From: Patescibacteria group bacterium
GTDB taxonomy: Bacteria; Patescibacteriota; Minisyncoccia; Phycocordibacterales; UBA2100
Length of the DNA: 35,408 nucleotides
Assembly (NCBI GenBank): GCA_021731295.1
Contig: JAKFXQ010000003.1
Location: 1 to 35,408 of the forward strand
Direction of reading: 5' to 3'
The notes below the pieces were generated by a model. It did no database searches and had not been told where the DNA came from. It was given only the letters and a program-made list of their open reading frames with translations. Within the stretch, counting starts at the first letter, position 1. The number at the start of each line of letters is the position of its first letter. A program made the position numbers and the translations under genes. Below are positions 1-7,426 of the stretch, piece by piece.

Positions 1-1
1 C

Positions 2-454
2 TACATCGCGCCGATGGTCTATCCATCTCACTACAACAAGGGATTCGCCGGCCTCTCGAATCCGAACAACGACCCGCACAAGGTCGTCTATGTCTCGATG
101 GCAGAAGCAGTGCGCCGCGCCATCGCAACCGAGACTCCAGTGCGCTCCATTGGAAGTGAGCCAGTCATGCGTGAAGAAATAGTCCCTGCATATCGTGACG
201 CAAATGGTGTCTTTGTCGCAACGAGCACGAAGCAGGTAGAAAGCGGACTCTATACGAAACCCGTGTTCGACAAGTTGAAGCTGCGTCCGTGGCTACAGGA
301 TTTCGACTACGGCAAAGATTATTTGCCGGCAGATATCGCGGCGCAGATAAAAGCGACGACAGATGCGGGGCTAACCTCATGGTATTTCTGGGACCCAGCA
401 AACAGATACAGCTCGTTGCGACAAGTGCTTGACAGGGTATCGGCCGAGGAATAG
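2..454 (+). CDS. DUF4015 putative glycoside-hydrolase-like protein (5' truncated by window edge)
   Basis: The reading frame is open from base 2 (Tyr-Ile-Ala-Pro-Met) to the TAG at 452-454, so only the C-terminal 150 residues are present and the ATG at 14 is internal. The text PMVYPSHYNKGF, then PNNDPHKVV, RPWLQDF, IAAQI and SWYFWDPAN matches the end of the DUF4015 family (PF13200), a TIM-barrel domain related to glycoside hydrolases. Members are usually exported or membrane-anchored and are common in Parcubacteria. The substrate is unknown. It lies just upstream of other envelope genes on the same strand and is separated from them by hairpins at 474-567. The family call is by recalled motif only. 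Confidence 0.8.
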   Translation, partial: YIAPMVYPSHYNKGFAGLSNPNNDPHKVVYVSMAEAVRRAIATETPVRSIGSEPVMREEIVPAYRDANGVFVATSTKQVESGLYTKPVFDKLKLRPWLQDFDYGKDYLPADIAAQIKATTDAGLTSWYFWDPANRYSSLRQVLDRVSAEE

Positions 455-473
455 CCTGCACTTAGAGACGATA

Positions 474-577
474 GGTTCTTCGGAACCACGGTGGCAGCCC
501 GGTGACCTTGTCACTCGCTCGCCCTTGCTCTTTGTTTTTCACCTTGCCGACCATTCATTTGGTCGGCATTGTTGTTA
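474..577 (+). terminator. Intergenic hairpins, the last followed by a T-rich tract
   Basis: The gap after the DUF4015 gene contains three hairpins. GGTTC-TTCG-GAACC (474-487) has a UUCG tetraloop. GTGAC-CTT-GTCAC lies at 502-514. GCCGACC/GGTCGGC (546-567) has an 8-nt loop and is followed by ATTGTTGTT. The last one looks like an intrinsic terminator that insulates the ATPase gene promoter at 606. The first two may be additional termination structure or part of a short RNA. Confidence 0.5.
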
Positions 578-605
578 GGCATACAGCAGGTATTTTCCGT
601 CGCGG

Positions 606-611
606 TATACT
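606..611 (+). promoter_or_regulatory. -10 element TATACT, 7 nt before the ATPase start codon
   Basis: TATACT is a 5/6 match to TATAAT. The ATG follows after 7 nt, so transcription starting at the usual distance would begin at or next to the start codon. No clear -35 or TGn extension is seen. Confidence 0.5.
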
Positions 612-618
612 ATGGACC

Positions 619-2502
619 ATGCTCCCTCCGTCGGATCAGAACGACGACGAACGTCGGATAACGTACTTTGCAGCGACGCACACCCGTGGCAAGCGCAATA
701 TTTTTGGTATTCGCGCAGTGGATCGTGGCAAGCACATGTATGTCATCGGGAAGACGGGTATGGGCAAGTCCACGCTTCTCGAAAATCTCGCCATCCAGGA
801 CATTCAGAACGGCGAAGGTATCTGTTTTATTGACCCACACGGTTCGACCGCAGAGAAACTCTTGGATTTCGTCCCGCACGATCGCATTAAAGACGTGCTT
901 TATTTCGCCCCATTTGATACGGATCATCCGATTGGGTTCAATGTGATGGAAGACGTTGGGTACGACAAACGCCATCTTGTGGTCTCGGGACTCATGGGAG
1001 CGTTCAAGCGCATTTGGGTAGACGCGTGGAGCGCGCGCATGGAATACATTCTGCAGAATACGCTCCTCGCACTGCTCGAATACCCCGGCTCCACACTCTT
1101 GGACGTGAATCGCATGCTCACGAACAAGATATTCCGCAAAGCGGTCATCGAGAAGATTACTGACCCGATTGTCCGCGAGTTCTGGACCGTTGAGTTCGCG
1201 ACGTATACGGACCGCTATACACAAGAAGCGACACCGGCCATTCAGAACAAGGTAGGTCAGTTCGTGGCAAATCCGCTCGTGCGCAACATTGTCGGGCAGG
1301 CGCGCTCGTCGTTTGATTTGCGCGCAATGATGGACGAACGAAAGATTTTCATCGTCAATCTCTCAAAGGGCAGAATGGGCGAGTCGAACGCCGCACTTCT
1401 CGGCTCCATGCTGACGGTGAAGATATATCTCGCCGCGATGTCTCGTGCCGATGAACCGGCGTCGCGCATGGCGAAATTACCGCGCGTGTACTTCTATGTC
1501 GACGAGTTCCAGTCGATGATGAACGAAGCATTTGCCGACATTCTCTCTGAATCGCGCAAATACAAACTCGCACTCACGCTCGCGAACCAGTACATCGAAC
1601 AAATGGAAGAGAATGTGCGCGACGCAGTTTTTGGCAACGTCGGCACTATGGCCGTCTTTCGCGTGGGTCCGTTTGACGCAGAGGTGCTGAAAACGGTGTT
1701 TGAACCAACATTCACTGCGGAAGATTTGGTCTTGCTTGGCGTGGGGCAAGTGTATCTGACTTTGATGATTGATGGCGTTGGCTCGGCGCCGTTTTCTGCG
1801 CAGACTATTCCACCTATCGAACCACCCTCTATTTCCTATAAAGATGACGTCATCACGAGTTCACGAAAATTATTTGGTCGTACGAAGGCCGATGTGGAGA
1901 CGCAAATTCGCGACCGTCAGCAAGAATTTGCAGCGCCGGTTGTCGAGAAGAAAGCAGATGGTCCACGCTCAGACCGGCCGTATGGGGACCGACCGTACAG
2001 TGGAAGTTCGGGCAGTAGCCGTCCTCCGGAACGTCGGGACCGTCCGCCGGAGCGACAGGAGCGAAACGACCGGCCGCGTGAACAGCGCGAGTATCGTGAA
2101 CCGCGCGAACCTCGTTCGGCACCACCATCGCCGCCACCTCGGCCACGTGAAGAGCGTCCACGCGAGCCGGAAGTACGCGCGGAACCAAGTCCGATTCTCG
2201 ATGCCTACGCGCAGGAAGCGCGCGAGGAGAAGAATGACCCGCGCCAAGCGCTGAAGGCTGCAATATCGAACGTCCAACCGCCGCGCGATCAGCGCTCGCC
2301 TATAGAGATTTTACGCGCTAAGCAGGCGGCCAAAGGCCAGGGAGGAAAGCCAGCGCCAGAGAGCGTGCAACGCGACGATCCAAAACCACCTCTACCACCG
2401 CGCGAAGAAACGGCGCGTCCGAACGAAGCTACGAAGGCGCCGCACAACGGCGAAGTTTCGCACGAAGACGTGCGTCGTGTCCTCTATGGGGAAGACCGGT
2501 AG
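619..2502 (+). CDS. T4SS coupling-protein-like (VirD4/TraD/DUF87) ATPase with disordered Arg/Pro/Glu tail
   Basis: The 627-residue protein has a Walker A GKTGMGKST at residues 44-52, an IDPHGS motif at about 71-76, and a Walker B with Asp295-Glu296 in the context YVDEFQ. This is the pattern of the VirD4/TraD/HerA-FtsK group of hexameric DNA translocases. Parcubacteria proteins of this type are commonly annotated as type IV secretion DNA-binding proteins. From about residue 435 to the end the protein is low-complexity, very rich in Arg, Pro, Glu and Asp, and likely disordered. No membrane segment is apparent at the N-terminus. The ATG at 619 is chosen because a -10 box lies 7 nt upstream and the ATPase domain begins soon after. 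An upstream GTG at 502 would put the promoter and terminator inside the gene. The partner and the transported DNA are unknown. Confidence 0.8.
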   Translation: MLPPSDQNDDERRITYFAATHTRGKRNIFGIRAVDRGKHMYVIGKTGMGKSTLLENLAIQDIQNGEGICFIDPHGSTAEKLLDFVPHDRIKDVLYFAPFDTDHPIGFNVMEDVGYDKRHLVVSGLMGAFKRIWVDAWSARMEYILQNTLLALLEYPGSTLLDVNRMLTNKIFRKAVIEKITDPIVREFWTVEFATYTDRYTQEATPAIQNKVGQFVANPLVRNIVGQARSSFDLRAMMDERKIFIVNLSKGRMGESNAALLGSMLTVKIYLAAMSRADEPASRMAKLPRVYFYVDEFQSMMNEAFADILSESRKYKLALTLANQYIEQMEENVRDAVFGNVGTMAVFRVGPFDAEVLKTVFEPTFTAEDLVLLGVGQVYLTLMIDGVGSAPFSAQTIPPIEPPSISYKDDVITSSRKLFGRTKADVETQIRDRQQEFAAPVVEKKADGPRSDRPYGDRPYSGSSGSSRPPERRDRPPERQERNDRPREQREYREPREPRSAPPSPPPRPREERPREPEVRAEPSPILDAYAQEAREEKNDPRQALKAAISNVQPPRDQRSPIEILRAKQAAKGQGGKPAPESVQRDDPKPPLPPREETARPNEATKAPHNGEVSHEDVRRVLYGEDR

Positions 2503-3910
2503 CGTTTCGGTCTTTCTCCTGCTCCTACTCTCCATCCCAATCCTCGCACGCGCGCAACTCGCGATTACGGAGGTCATGTTTGACGTGCCGGGCACGGATA
2601 CCGGTCGTGAGTGGATTGAAGTACAAAACGTCGGCGCAGAAACGCTCGTCTTGTCCGAGTGGAAGTTGTATGAGGCCGAGGTGAATCATGGACTGACGAC
2701 GGATGGTAGCGATGCGCTTGCCCCAGGAAGCTTTGCCATCATCGCCGATGATCCAGCGAAGTTCCGCGTTGATTGGCCCGCCTACAGCGGGCTCGTCATG
2801 AACTCCGCTTTTTCTTTGAATAACGCAGGAGAATCACTCGCACTTCGCTGTTGTGGAAAGGATGCAACGGATAGGGACACGGTTTCGTATACGGGAGACA
2901 GTGGCGCGGGCGATGGAAACTCACTACATCGAAATGGGTCATCGTGGACCCTTGGTGCGCCGACACCGGGGAGTGGTGCGATTGCAGCACCCATCGTGTC
3001 AGAAGAGCAACAAGAAACGCGCGAGGCCGAAAGTACGCCGAGTACGAGCGCCACGAAGTCGGGCGGGGCAATCTCACTCGAGGCAGGTACGGATAGAACG
3101 GTTCTCGCAAAAAGCTCCATACAATTGCATGCACGCGTCGTGGACACGAAAAAGCAGGTCGTCGAAACTGCGGGCGTGGTGTGGAATCTGGGTGACGCGC
3201 GCTCGGCGACAGGCGCTGCCATAACGCACACGTGGGGGTATCCGGGGAAATATCGGGTGAGTGTGCGCGCGACACACCGAGGTGAATTCGACGATGACGC
3301 ATTCGTTGTCGAGGTGGTCGCGCCAGAATTCGACTTCGTGCGATTCGACGACGGAAGCGTGGGGCTTCGTAATCGCTCGCATCGTGATGCCGACGTTTCG
3401 CGTTGGCGCATTCATGACGAGAGCAAGAACTTTGTCATTCCGGACGGAACCATTGTTCTGAAGGGAGTGCTCTTGCGTGTCGCACCAGAAACGATTGGCT
3501 TTATGACGACGCGCCCGTCCTTGCACTATCCCGATGGTTCGGTGTACGCGACGTCGGTTATGTATCGGGACGACGCACCTGAAATCATCGCGCAGGTCGT
3601 CGTCCCCGCACCGCCGCCACGAGAACCTGAACCAGAGCTCGAAGTCGCGCTGCCGGCACAAAAAACACCAGAACCGGAACACAACGAAGCGCGCATTGAA
3701 GAGGAGGAAGAAGTTATTCCTGATGAGCCACCGCCTGTTGAACCCGAGGCACAAGTTGCCGCCGCGGCAGTATTAGCAGCGGAGTGGCACTGGTGGCTCG
3801 GCGCGCTCGCGCTTTCGCTTGTGGGGGCCGTCGGGATGTACGCGGCACAGCGACGTGAGAAAGACCCGCTCGATGGGTGGAAAATTGAAGATGGTAGTGA
3901 GGTAGAATGA
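2486..3910 (+). CDS. Membrane-anchored surface protein: lamin-tail domain, PKD-like domain, second LTD-like region
   Basis: A signal peptide (Leu-rich core, cleavage likely after ARA around residue 23) is followed by a lamin-tail domain. Its hallmark ITEVMFDVPGTD...EWIEVQN spans roughly residues 26-150. A PKD-like domain (VVWNLGDA...YPGKYRVSV) lies at about 205-285. A weaker LTD-like stretch (about 285-370) carries the motif VGLRNRSHRDADVSRWRI. A Pro/Glu-rich spacer leads to one transmembrane helix at about residues 430-452 and a short charged tail. This is the layout of an exported, C-terminally anchored surface protein. LTDs in bacteria are often linked to envelope or secreted nucleases, but no nuclease domain is present. 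The start overlaps the ATPase gene by 17 nt; a GTG at 2477 is an alternative. Confidence 0.75.
   Translation: MGKTGSVSVFLLLLLSIPILARAQLAITEVMFDVPGTDTGREWIEVQNVGAETLVLSEWKLYEAEVNHGLTTDGSDALAPGSFAIIADDPAKFRVDWPAYSGLVMNSAFSLNNAGESLALRCCGKDATDRDTVSYTGDSGAGDGNSLHRNGSSWTLGAPTPGSGAIAAPIVSEEQQETREAESTPSTSATKSGGAISLEAGTDRTVLAKSSIQLHARVVDTKKQVVETAGVVWNLGDARSATGAAITHTWGYPGKYRVSVRATHRGEFDDDAFVVEVVAPEFDFVRFDDGSVGLRNRSHRDADVSRWRIHDESKNFVIPDGTIVLKGVLLRVAPETIGFMTTRPSLHYPDGSVYATSVMYRDDAPEIIAQVVVPAPPPREPEPELEVALPAQKTPEPEHNEARIEEEEEVIPDEPPPVEPEAQVAAAAVLAAEWHWWLGALALSLVGAVGMYAAQRREKDPLDGWKIEDGSEVE
3903..3908 (+). promoter_or_regulatory. -10 element TAGAAT, 6 nt before the lytic transglycosylase start
   Basis: TAGAAT lies in the last codons of the upstream gene, with exactly 6 nt to the ATG at 3915. 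That spacing predicts a leaderless transcript. No good -35 is visible at 16-18 bp. Confidence 0.5.
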
Positions 3911-3914
3911 CCGG

Positions 3915-5216
3915 ATGCGTGAAGGTATTCCTAACAACAATGAGGCGAAGAAAGAAAAACCGCGACAGTCGCCAATACTCGCGGCTGTTCTCGCCGCGAC
4001 ACTTAGTGGCGCCTTAAGTGATGCGGCGGAGGCGAAAGCGCCACGGACACAGAAGGAGCAGATAGCGAAGCCCGATGCGAAAGAGCTTGAGCAACAGGCG
4101 CGCGCTAAACGTGCGCCTGGAGTCCCCGATTTGCCCAAATCAGGCCTCCGTAGACTTCTTGTCGACGGCACCCCTGCACAAGTGGAGCATGCATTGTTCG
4201 ATAAGGATACGGTACTTACCACAGTTGCTGAAGCGTACGCGCAATATTCCTCGCCGTGGGGGAAGCGAGTCGTCGACGGGGCACTGAACAACATGGAGCA
4301 CTACTGGGTAGACCAAAAAGAGGAATTCGCTCGGCTCGGAATCCCCGAGTGGTGTCTCTATCTTTCAATAGTCGAGAGTGGTTATGACAATGATCGCGTT
4401 TCTGGTGCTCGTGCGACGGGTGTCTTTCAATTCACAAAAGATCAGGGCAAGACATCACGCCTTGTCCGAAAGGAGCGAGACCACGCCACGGGAAAGGTTC
4501 ATGAAGTAGATGAGCGGCGCAACATCGTTAAGAGCGGGGAGGCAGCAGCTGCGCTCTTGAAGCGATATTTCGATATTCACAAACGCAAAGCGGAGACGGA
4601 AACGGATGCGTGGCTCTTGGCGCTGTCTCAATACAATGGCAGCTTTTCGTACCAGTATTACCTACAGGTACCCGGGAAGACATCGTACATGGGCTTTGTG
4701 CAGTACATGGATGCACGCATGCGAGAGCGCGTAGGTCAATTCTCCTATGCAATGTTGCCCAGTGAGACCGTCGCGTCGGTGGCGCGCCGTTTCTATGTCA
4801 GCGAAGAGCGGCTCCGAGCGGCGAATCCCGACATTGGTGCCGAGACCTTGGTGATTCCTCCGGTTGATGCGACCGACCTCTGGTATGACGTGCGTGGTGG
4901 CGATTCACTCACCAAGATAGCGAAAAAACTCGGGACGACACCCACGGAGCTTTCAGAAGCGAACCCGGAGACTAAGAAACCAGGGTACGTCTTAAAGGCT
5001 GGCACATCATTGAAGGTACCGACTGACGCCAAGAACGTCGCAGAGTTTGTCTCGGCAATGAATGTTATGCGTATGCAGGGACTGGTCGAGAATGCCGAGT
5101 ATCCACTGAAAATTATGGGCCTCGCGCAGGTCTTACAAGTACGCGGAACACTTCGCGGCCCAGTACCGCAGTGGGACGGCACGCGCTTCGTTGAGCAAAC
5201 GCCCGATACCAAGTAA
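3915..5216 (+). CDS. Lytic transglycosylase (SLT fold) with LysM repeats
   Basis: The 433-residue protein has an N-terminal hydrophobic export signal (about residues 19-40), an SLT-type domain and LysM modules. The SLT catalytic glutamate is Glu154 in YLSIVESGYD, followed by the typical ATGVFQFT and ALSQYNGS blocks. A divergent LysM lies at about residues 278-317 and a clear one at about 322-370 (YDVRGGDSLTKIAKKLG). It would cleave the peptidoglycan glycan strand with formation of 1,6-anhydro-muramoyl ends while the LysM modules hold the wall. The organisation resembles MltD. It starts 4 nt after the previous stop and has its own -10 box. Its role in wall remodelling for surface machinery is inferred from position only. 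Confidence 0.88.
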   Translation: MREGIPNNNEAKKEKPRQSPILAAVLAATLSGALSDAAEAKAPRTQKEQIAKPDAKELEQQARAKRAPGVPDLPKSGLRRLLVDGTPAQVEHALFDKDTVLTTVAEAYAQYSSPWGKRVVDGALNNMEHYWVDQKEEFARLGIPEWCLYLSIVESGYDNDRVSGARATGVFQFTKDQGKTSRLVRKERDHATGKVHEVDERRNIVKSGEAAAALLKRYFDIHKRKAETETDAWLLALSQYNGSFSYQYYLQVPGKTSYMGFVQYMDARMRERVGQFSYAMLPSETVASVARRFYVSEERLRAANPDIGAETLVIPPVDATDLWYDVRGGDSLTKIAKKLGTTPTELSEANPETKKPGYVLKAGTSLKVPTDAKNVAEFVSAMNVMRMQGLVENAEYPLKIMGLAQVLQVRGTLRGPVPQWDGTRFVEQTPDTK

Positions 5217-5219
5217 GCT
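5191..5219 (+). promoter_or_regulatory. Promoter TTGAGC - 17 bp - TAAGCT, 6 nt before ATG 5226
   Basis: The -35 TTGAGC (5191-5196) and -10 TAAGCT (5214-5219) are separated by 17 bp. The start codon follows 6 nt later, so the mRNA would be leaderless. The same -35 hexamer recurs at 17808. Confidence 0.5.
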
Positions 5220-5225
5220 CCCCCC

Positions 5226-6680
5226 ATGGCCAAGACCATCCTCGTAACGGGCGGCGCTGGATTCGTTGGTTCACACCTGTGCCGACGCCTTTTGGAAGAG
5301 GGAAACCGTGTCATTTCGCTCGACAACTACTTTGCTGGTTCTCGCGGCAACGACGTTCCCGGGGTCGAGTGTCGAGACGGACACACGAAAGATATCGCGA
5401 CCTTCGTGCCGGAAAAGCCAGACATCATCTTCCATCTCGGCGAATACGCGCGCGTTGAACAGAGCGTGCTGGAGCCGGATGTTGTCCATGACCTAAACGT
5501 TGTTGGTACGGCGGCGGTCATCGAATACTGGCGTTCGCGCAACGCGGAAGGTTATGTATGCAAACTCATCTACGCAGGCTCTTCGACTAAATTTGGCGAT
5601 GGGGGAATGACGCCGCAGACATCGCCGTATGCTGCAACGAAAGCAGCGAATACTATCAAAGTGCGCGACATCGGAGAGCGTGAGCACTTGCCATACGCCG
5701 TCACGTATTTTTATAACGTTTATGGCCCGGGAGAGCGTGCAGGCATCTATGGCACGGTTATTGAATGGTTTAAGGAAATGCACGTGCGAGGCGAGCCGCT
5801 GACCGTGGTTTCTCCCGGAACGCAACAGCGCAACTTCACGCACGTGTTCGACATAGTGGACGCCCTCATGGTGGTCGGTGAAAAGGGAAAGGGGGATGAG
5901 TTTGGGATTGGTGCCGAGCGCGCGTACACCATGCTCGAAGTCGCGCACCTCTTCGGCGGCGAGGTGGTGATGTTGCCGTCGCGCCCGAGCAATCGTATGA
6001 CCTCGGCCTTGCATACAGAGAAGACACGCGCGCTGGGGTGGGAGCCAATGCGCGACTTGGCTTCGTATATTCGCGAATTTGTTGCGGCGCATCCACGTGG
6101 GGAGCAGCGAGAACAGCGGGTGCTCGTTCTTTCTACGAGCTTCTTCCCGACAGAAGGCCCTGCAGAGCGCGCGCTCCGCAAACTCGCTGAAGCACTGCCC
6201 GATGTACAGTTTGATGTCGTCGCAGGGAAGTTTACGGACGACGAGGTCACAGGATTACCGAAAAACATTACGCTTCACGCCGTCGGCATGGGACACTCGC
6301 TCGATAAGTTCCTGCTGCCAATACTCGGATTCCATGCTGCGTACGTATTGCATCGCGAACATCGTTATCTGTTTGCGTGGTCCTTGATGGCGAGTTATGC
6401 CGCGCTTGCTGGCGTCATGCTGAAATATGTTTCGTCGCTTCCACTCCTCATTACCTTTGCTGACCAGAACTTTGAGAAATATGGATTCATAAAACGCGTG
6501 TTTCTCGACCATGTGGTACGAGAGGCGACGCAAGTCTACGGCCTCGGCAATCAGGAAGCGCGCGCGGCACATGTGCGTCGCGGCAAACCACTGCGACAGA
6601 CGTTGGGAGAAGGGGACGCGTTTGCGAATCAGTTGCGCTACGCGTATGCGCAGACCGTTGAGGGAGAGCGCTCTCTGTAG
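5226..6680 (+). CDS. Fusion: NAD-dependent epimerase/dehydratase (extended SDR) plus GT-B N-terminal-like domain
   Basis: Residues 1 to about 292 form an extended SDR nucleotide-sugar epimerase/dehydratase. The NAD-binding TGGAGFVGSH is at 8-17, the Tyr135-x3-Lys139 catalytic pair sits in SPYAATK, and a YNVYGPGER motif is present. From about residue 299 a second domain begins with VLVLSTSFFPTEGPAERALRKL, the typical opening strand and helix of a GT4 glycosyltransferase. It runs to residue 484 and ends without the nucleotide-sugar-binding C-terminal Rossmann domain (no E-x7-E motif). The protein is therefore a complete SDR joined to half a GT-B enzyme. The stop is clean and the next gene is convergent, so no downstream fragment completes the transferase. 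The likely reaction is UDP- or GDP-sugar epimerisation; the exact sugar cannot be told. Confidence 0.8.
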   Translation: MAKTILVTGGAGFVGSHLCRRLLEEGNRVISLDNYFAGSRGNDVPGVECRDGHTKDIATFVPEKPDIIFHLGEYARVEQSVLEPDVVHDLNVVGTAAVIEYWRSRNAEGYVCKLIYAGSSTKFGDGGMTPQTSPYAATKAANTIKVRDIGEREHLPYAVTYFYNVYGPGERAGIYGTVIEWFKEMHVRGEPLTVVSPGTQQRNFTHVFDIVDALMVVGEKGKGDEFGIGAERAYTMLEVAHLFGGEVVMLPSRPSNRMTSALHTEKTRALGWEPMRDLASYIREFVAAHPRGEQREQRVLVLSTSFFPTEGPAERALRKLAEALPDVQFDVVAGKFTDDEVTGLPKNITLHAVGMGHSLDKFLLPILGFHAAYVLHREHRYLFAWSLMASYAALAGVMLKYVSSLPLLITFADQNFEKYGFIKRVFLDHVVREATQVYGLGNQEARAAHVRRGKPLRQTLGEGDAFANQLRYAYAQTVEGERSL

Positions 6681-6688
6681 ATACCAAA

Positions 6689-6722
6689 CCACCCCACAGT
6701 CTCTAGCGAGCCTGCGGGGCGG
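6689..6722 (-). terminator. Hairpin between convergent genes, possible shared terminator
   Basis: The arms CCACCCCACAG and CTGCGGGGCGG pair with two A-C mismatches around a 12-nt loop. On the minus strand the stem is followed by TTTGG, a weak T-tract serving the HAD gene. On the plus strand the T-tract is poor. Confidence 0.4.
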
Positions 6723-6737
6723 TGAGTGTGTCACGTA

Positions 6738-7355
6738 TCAGGACGTGATTTGGAAGAATTGCCTTCCGTACGCACGGGACATGTGTATTCCTAAATACAC
6801 TTCCGCACGAAGGCCATAGTGTCTCGCCGCGACGACGTGTGACAAGATGTCGTCGATGTAGAGCACCGAAGGTGCATCCAAGCCGAGTCTCTCGAGCGCA
6901 ATCGAGTAGATGCGCTCTTCGGGCTTCATGGAACCCTCGATATAGGAAAGCGTCATCGTCGCGCCGTACCGTCGCAATTCCTGCATGATAGGCACGTCCA
7001 TTGCGTACCGCCAGTGCACCTCGCTCGTGTTTGAGACAATCCCTATCGGGACGCCTCGTTCCATGAGCGACGTAACAAACGGGACAATGTTCCGATTCGG
7101 CGAGATGATATTGCCAACGATTCGCTCGATATCCGGCAGAGAGAGTCCGCGTACGCCAAGACGATCACGCACCGCGTGGAGGTACTCGTAGTGGCGCAGG
7201 CGCCCCGACTCCACCTCGGGTTCGAGCTCCGTCATGATCGCTCGGATCTCCTCGAGCGAGCGGGACGTATCGTACGAGAGACGTGTGTAGGCCTTCTCTT
7301 TATCAAAGAGGCCGAGCACATTTCCGAAATCAAAGAGCATACCTTTTACGCTCAT
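6738..7355 (-). CDS. HAD-superfamily hydrolase (subfamily IA-like)
   Basis: The 205-residue protein shows all four HAD motifs: DFGNVL near the N-terminus (nucleophile Asp), SNTSE (motif II), the Lys of GSMKPEER (motif III) and YIDDILSHV (motif IV). It is probably a phosphatase or haloacid-dehalogenase-like hydrolase acting on a small phosphorylated metabolite, perhaps a sugar phosphate given its neighbours. The start at 7355 is chosen because AAAGGAG lies 7 nt upstream; an in-frame ATG at 7361 sits too close to that site. Unlike most genes here it has a leader of about 27 nt with a strong Shine-Dalgarno and a near-consensus promoter. It is divergent from the GT4 gene at 7427. Confidence 0.82.
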   Translation of the reverse strand: MSVKGMLFDFGNVLGLFDKEKAYTRLSYDTSRSLEEIRAIMTELEPEVESGRLRHYEYLHAVRDRLGVRGLSLPDIERIVGNIISPNRNIVPFVTSLMERGVPIGIVSNTSEVHWRYAMDVPIMQELRRYGATMTLSYIEGSMKPEERIYSIALERLGLDAPSVLYIDDILSHVVAARHYGLRAEVYLGIHMSRAYGRQFFQITS

Positions 7356-7388
7356 GACCATTCTCCTTTGTGCGTCGTCGGTGCACGC

Positions 7389-7417
7389 ATATTGTGTTCG
7401 TAGGCGTGAAGTGTCAA
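7389..7417 (-). promoter_or_regulatory. Promoter TTGACA - 17 bp - CAATAT for the HAD gene
   Basis: On the minus strand a perfect -35 TTGACA (7417-7412) is 17 bp from CAATAT (7394-7389). Initiation would be near 7382, leaving a leader that carries AAAGGAG before the ATG at 7355. It overlaps the divergent promoter of the next gene. Confidence 0.6.
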
Positions 7418-7420
7418 CAT
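7392..7420 (+). promoter_or_regulatory. Promoter TTGTGT - 17 bp - CAACAT, 6 nt before ATG 7427
   Basis: TTGTGT (7392-7397) and CAACAT (7415-7420) are 17 bp apart and the ATG follows after 6 nt. The whole element lies over the divergent HAD promoter, so two polymerases could not occupy both at once. Confidence 0.4.
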
Positions 7421-7426
7421 GGGGCA

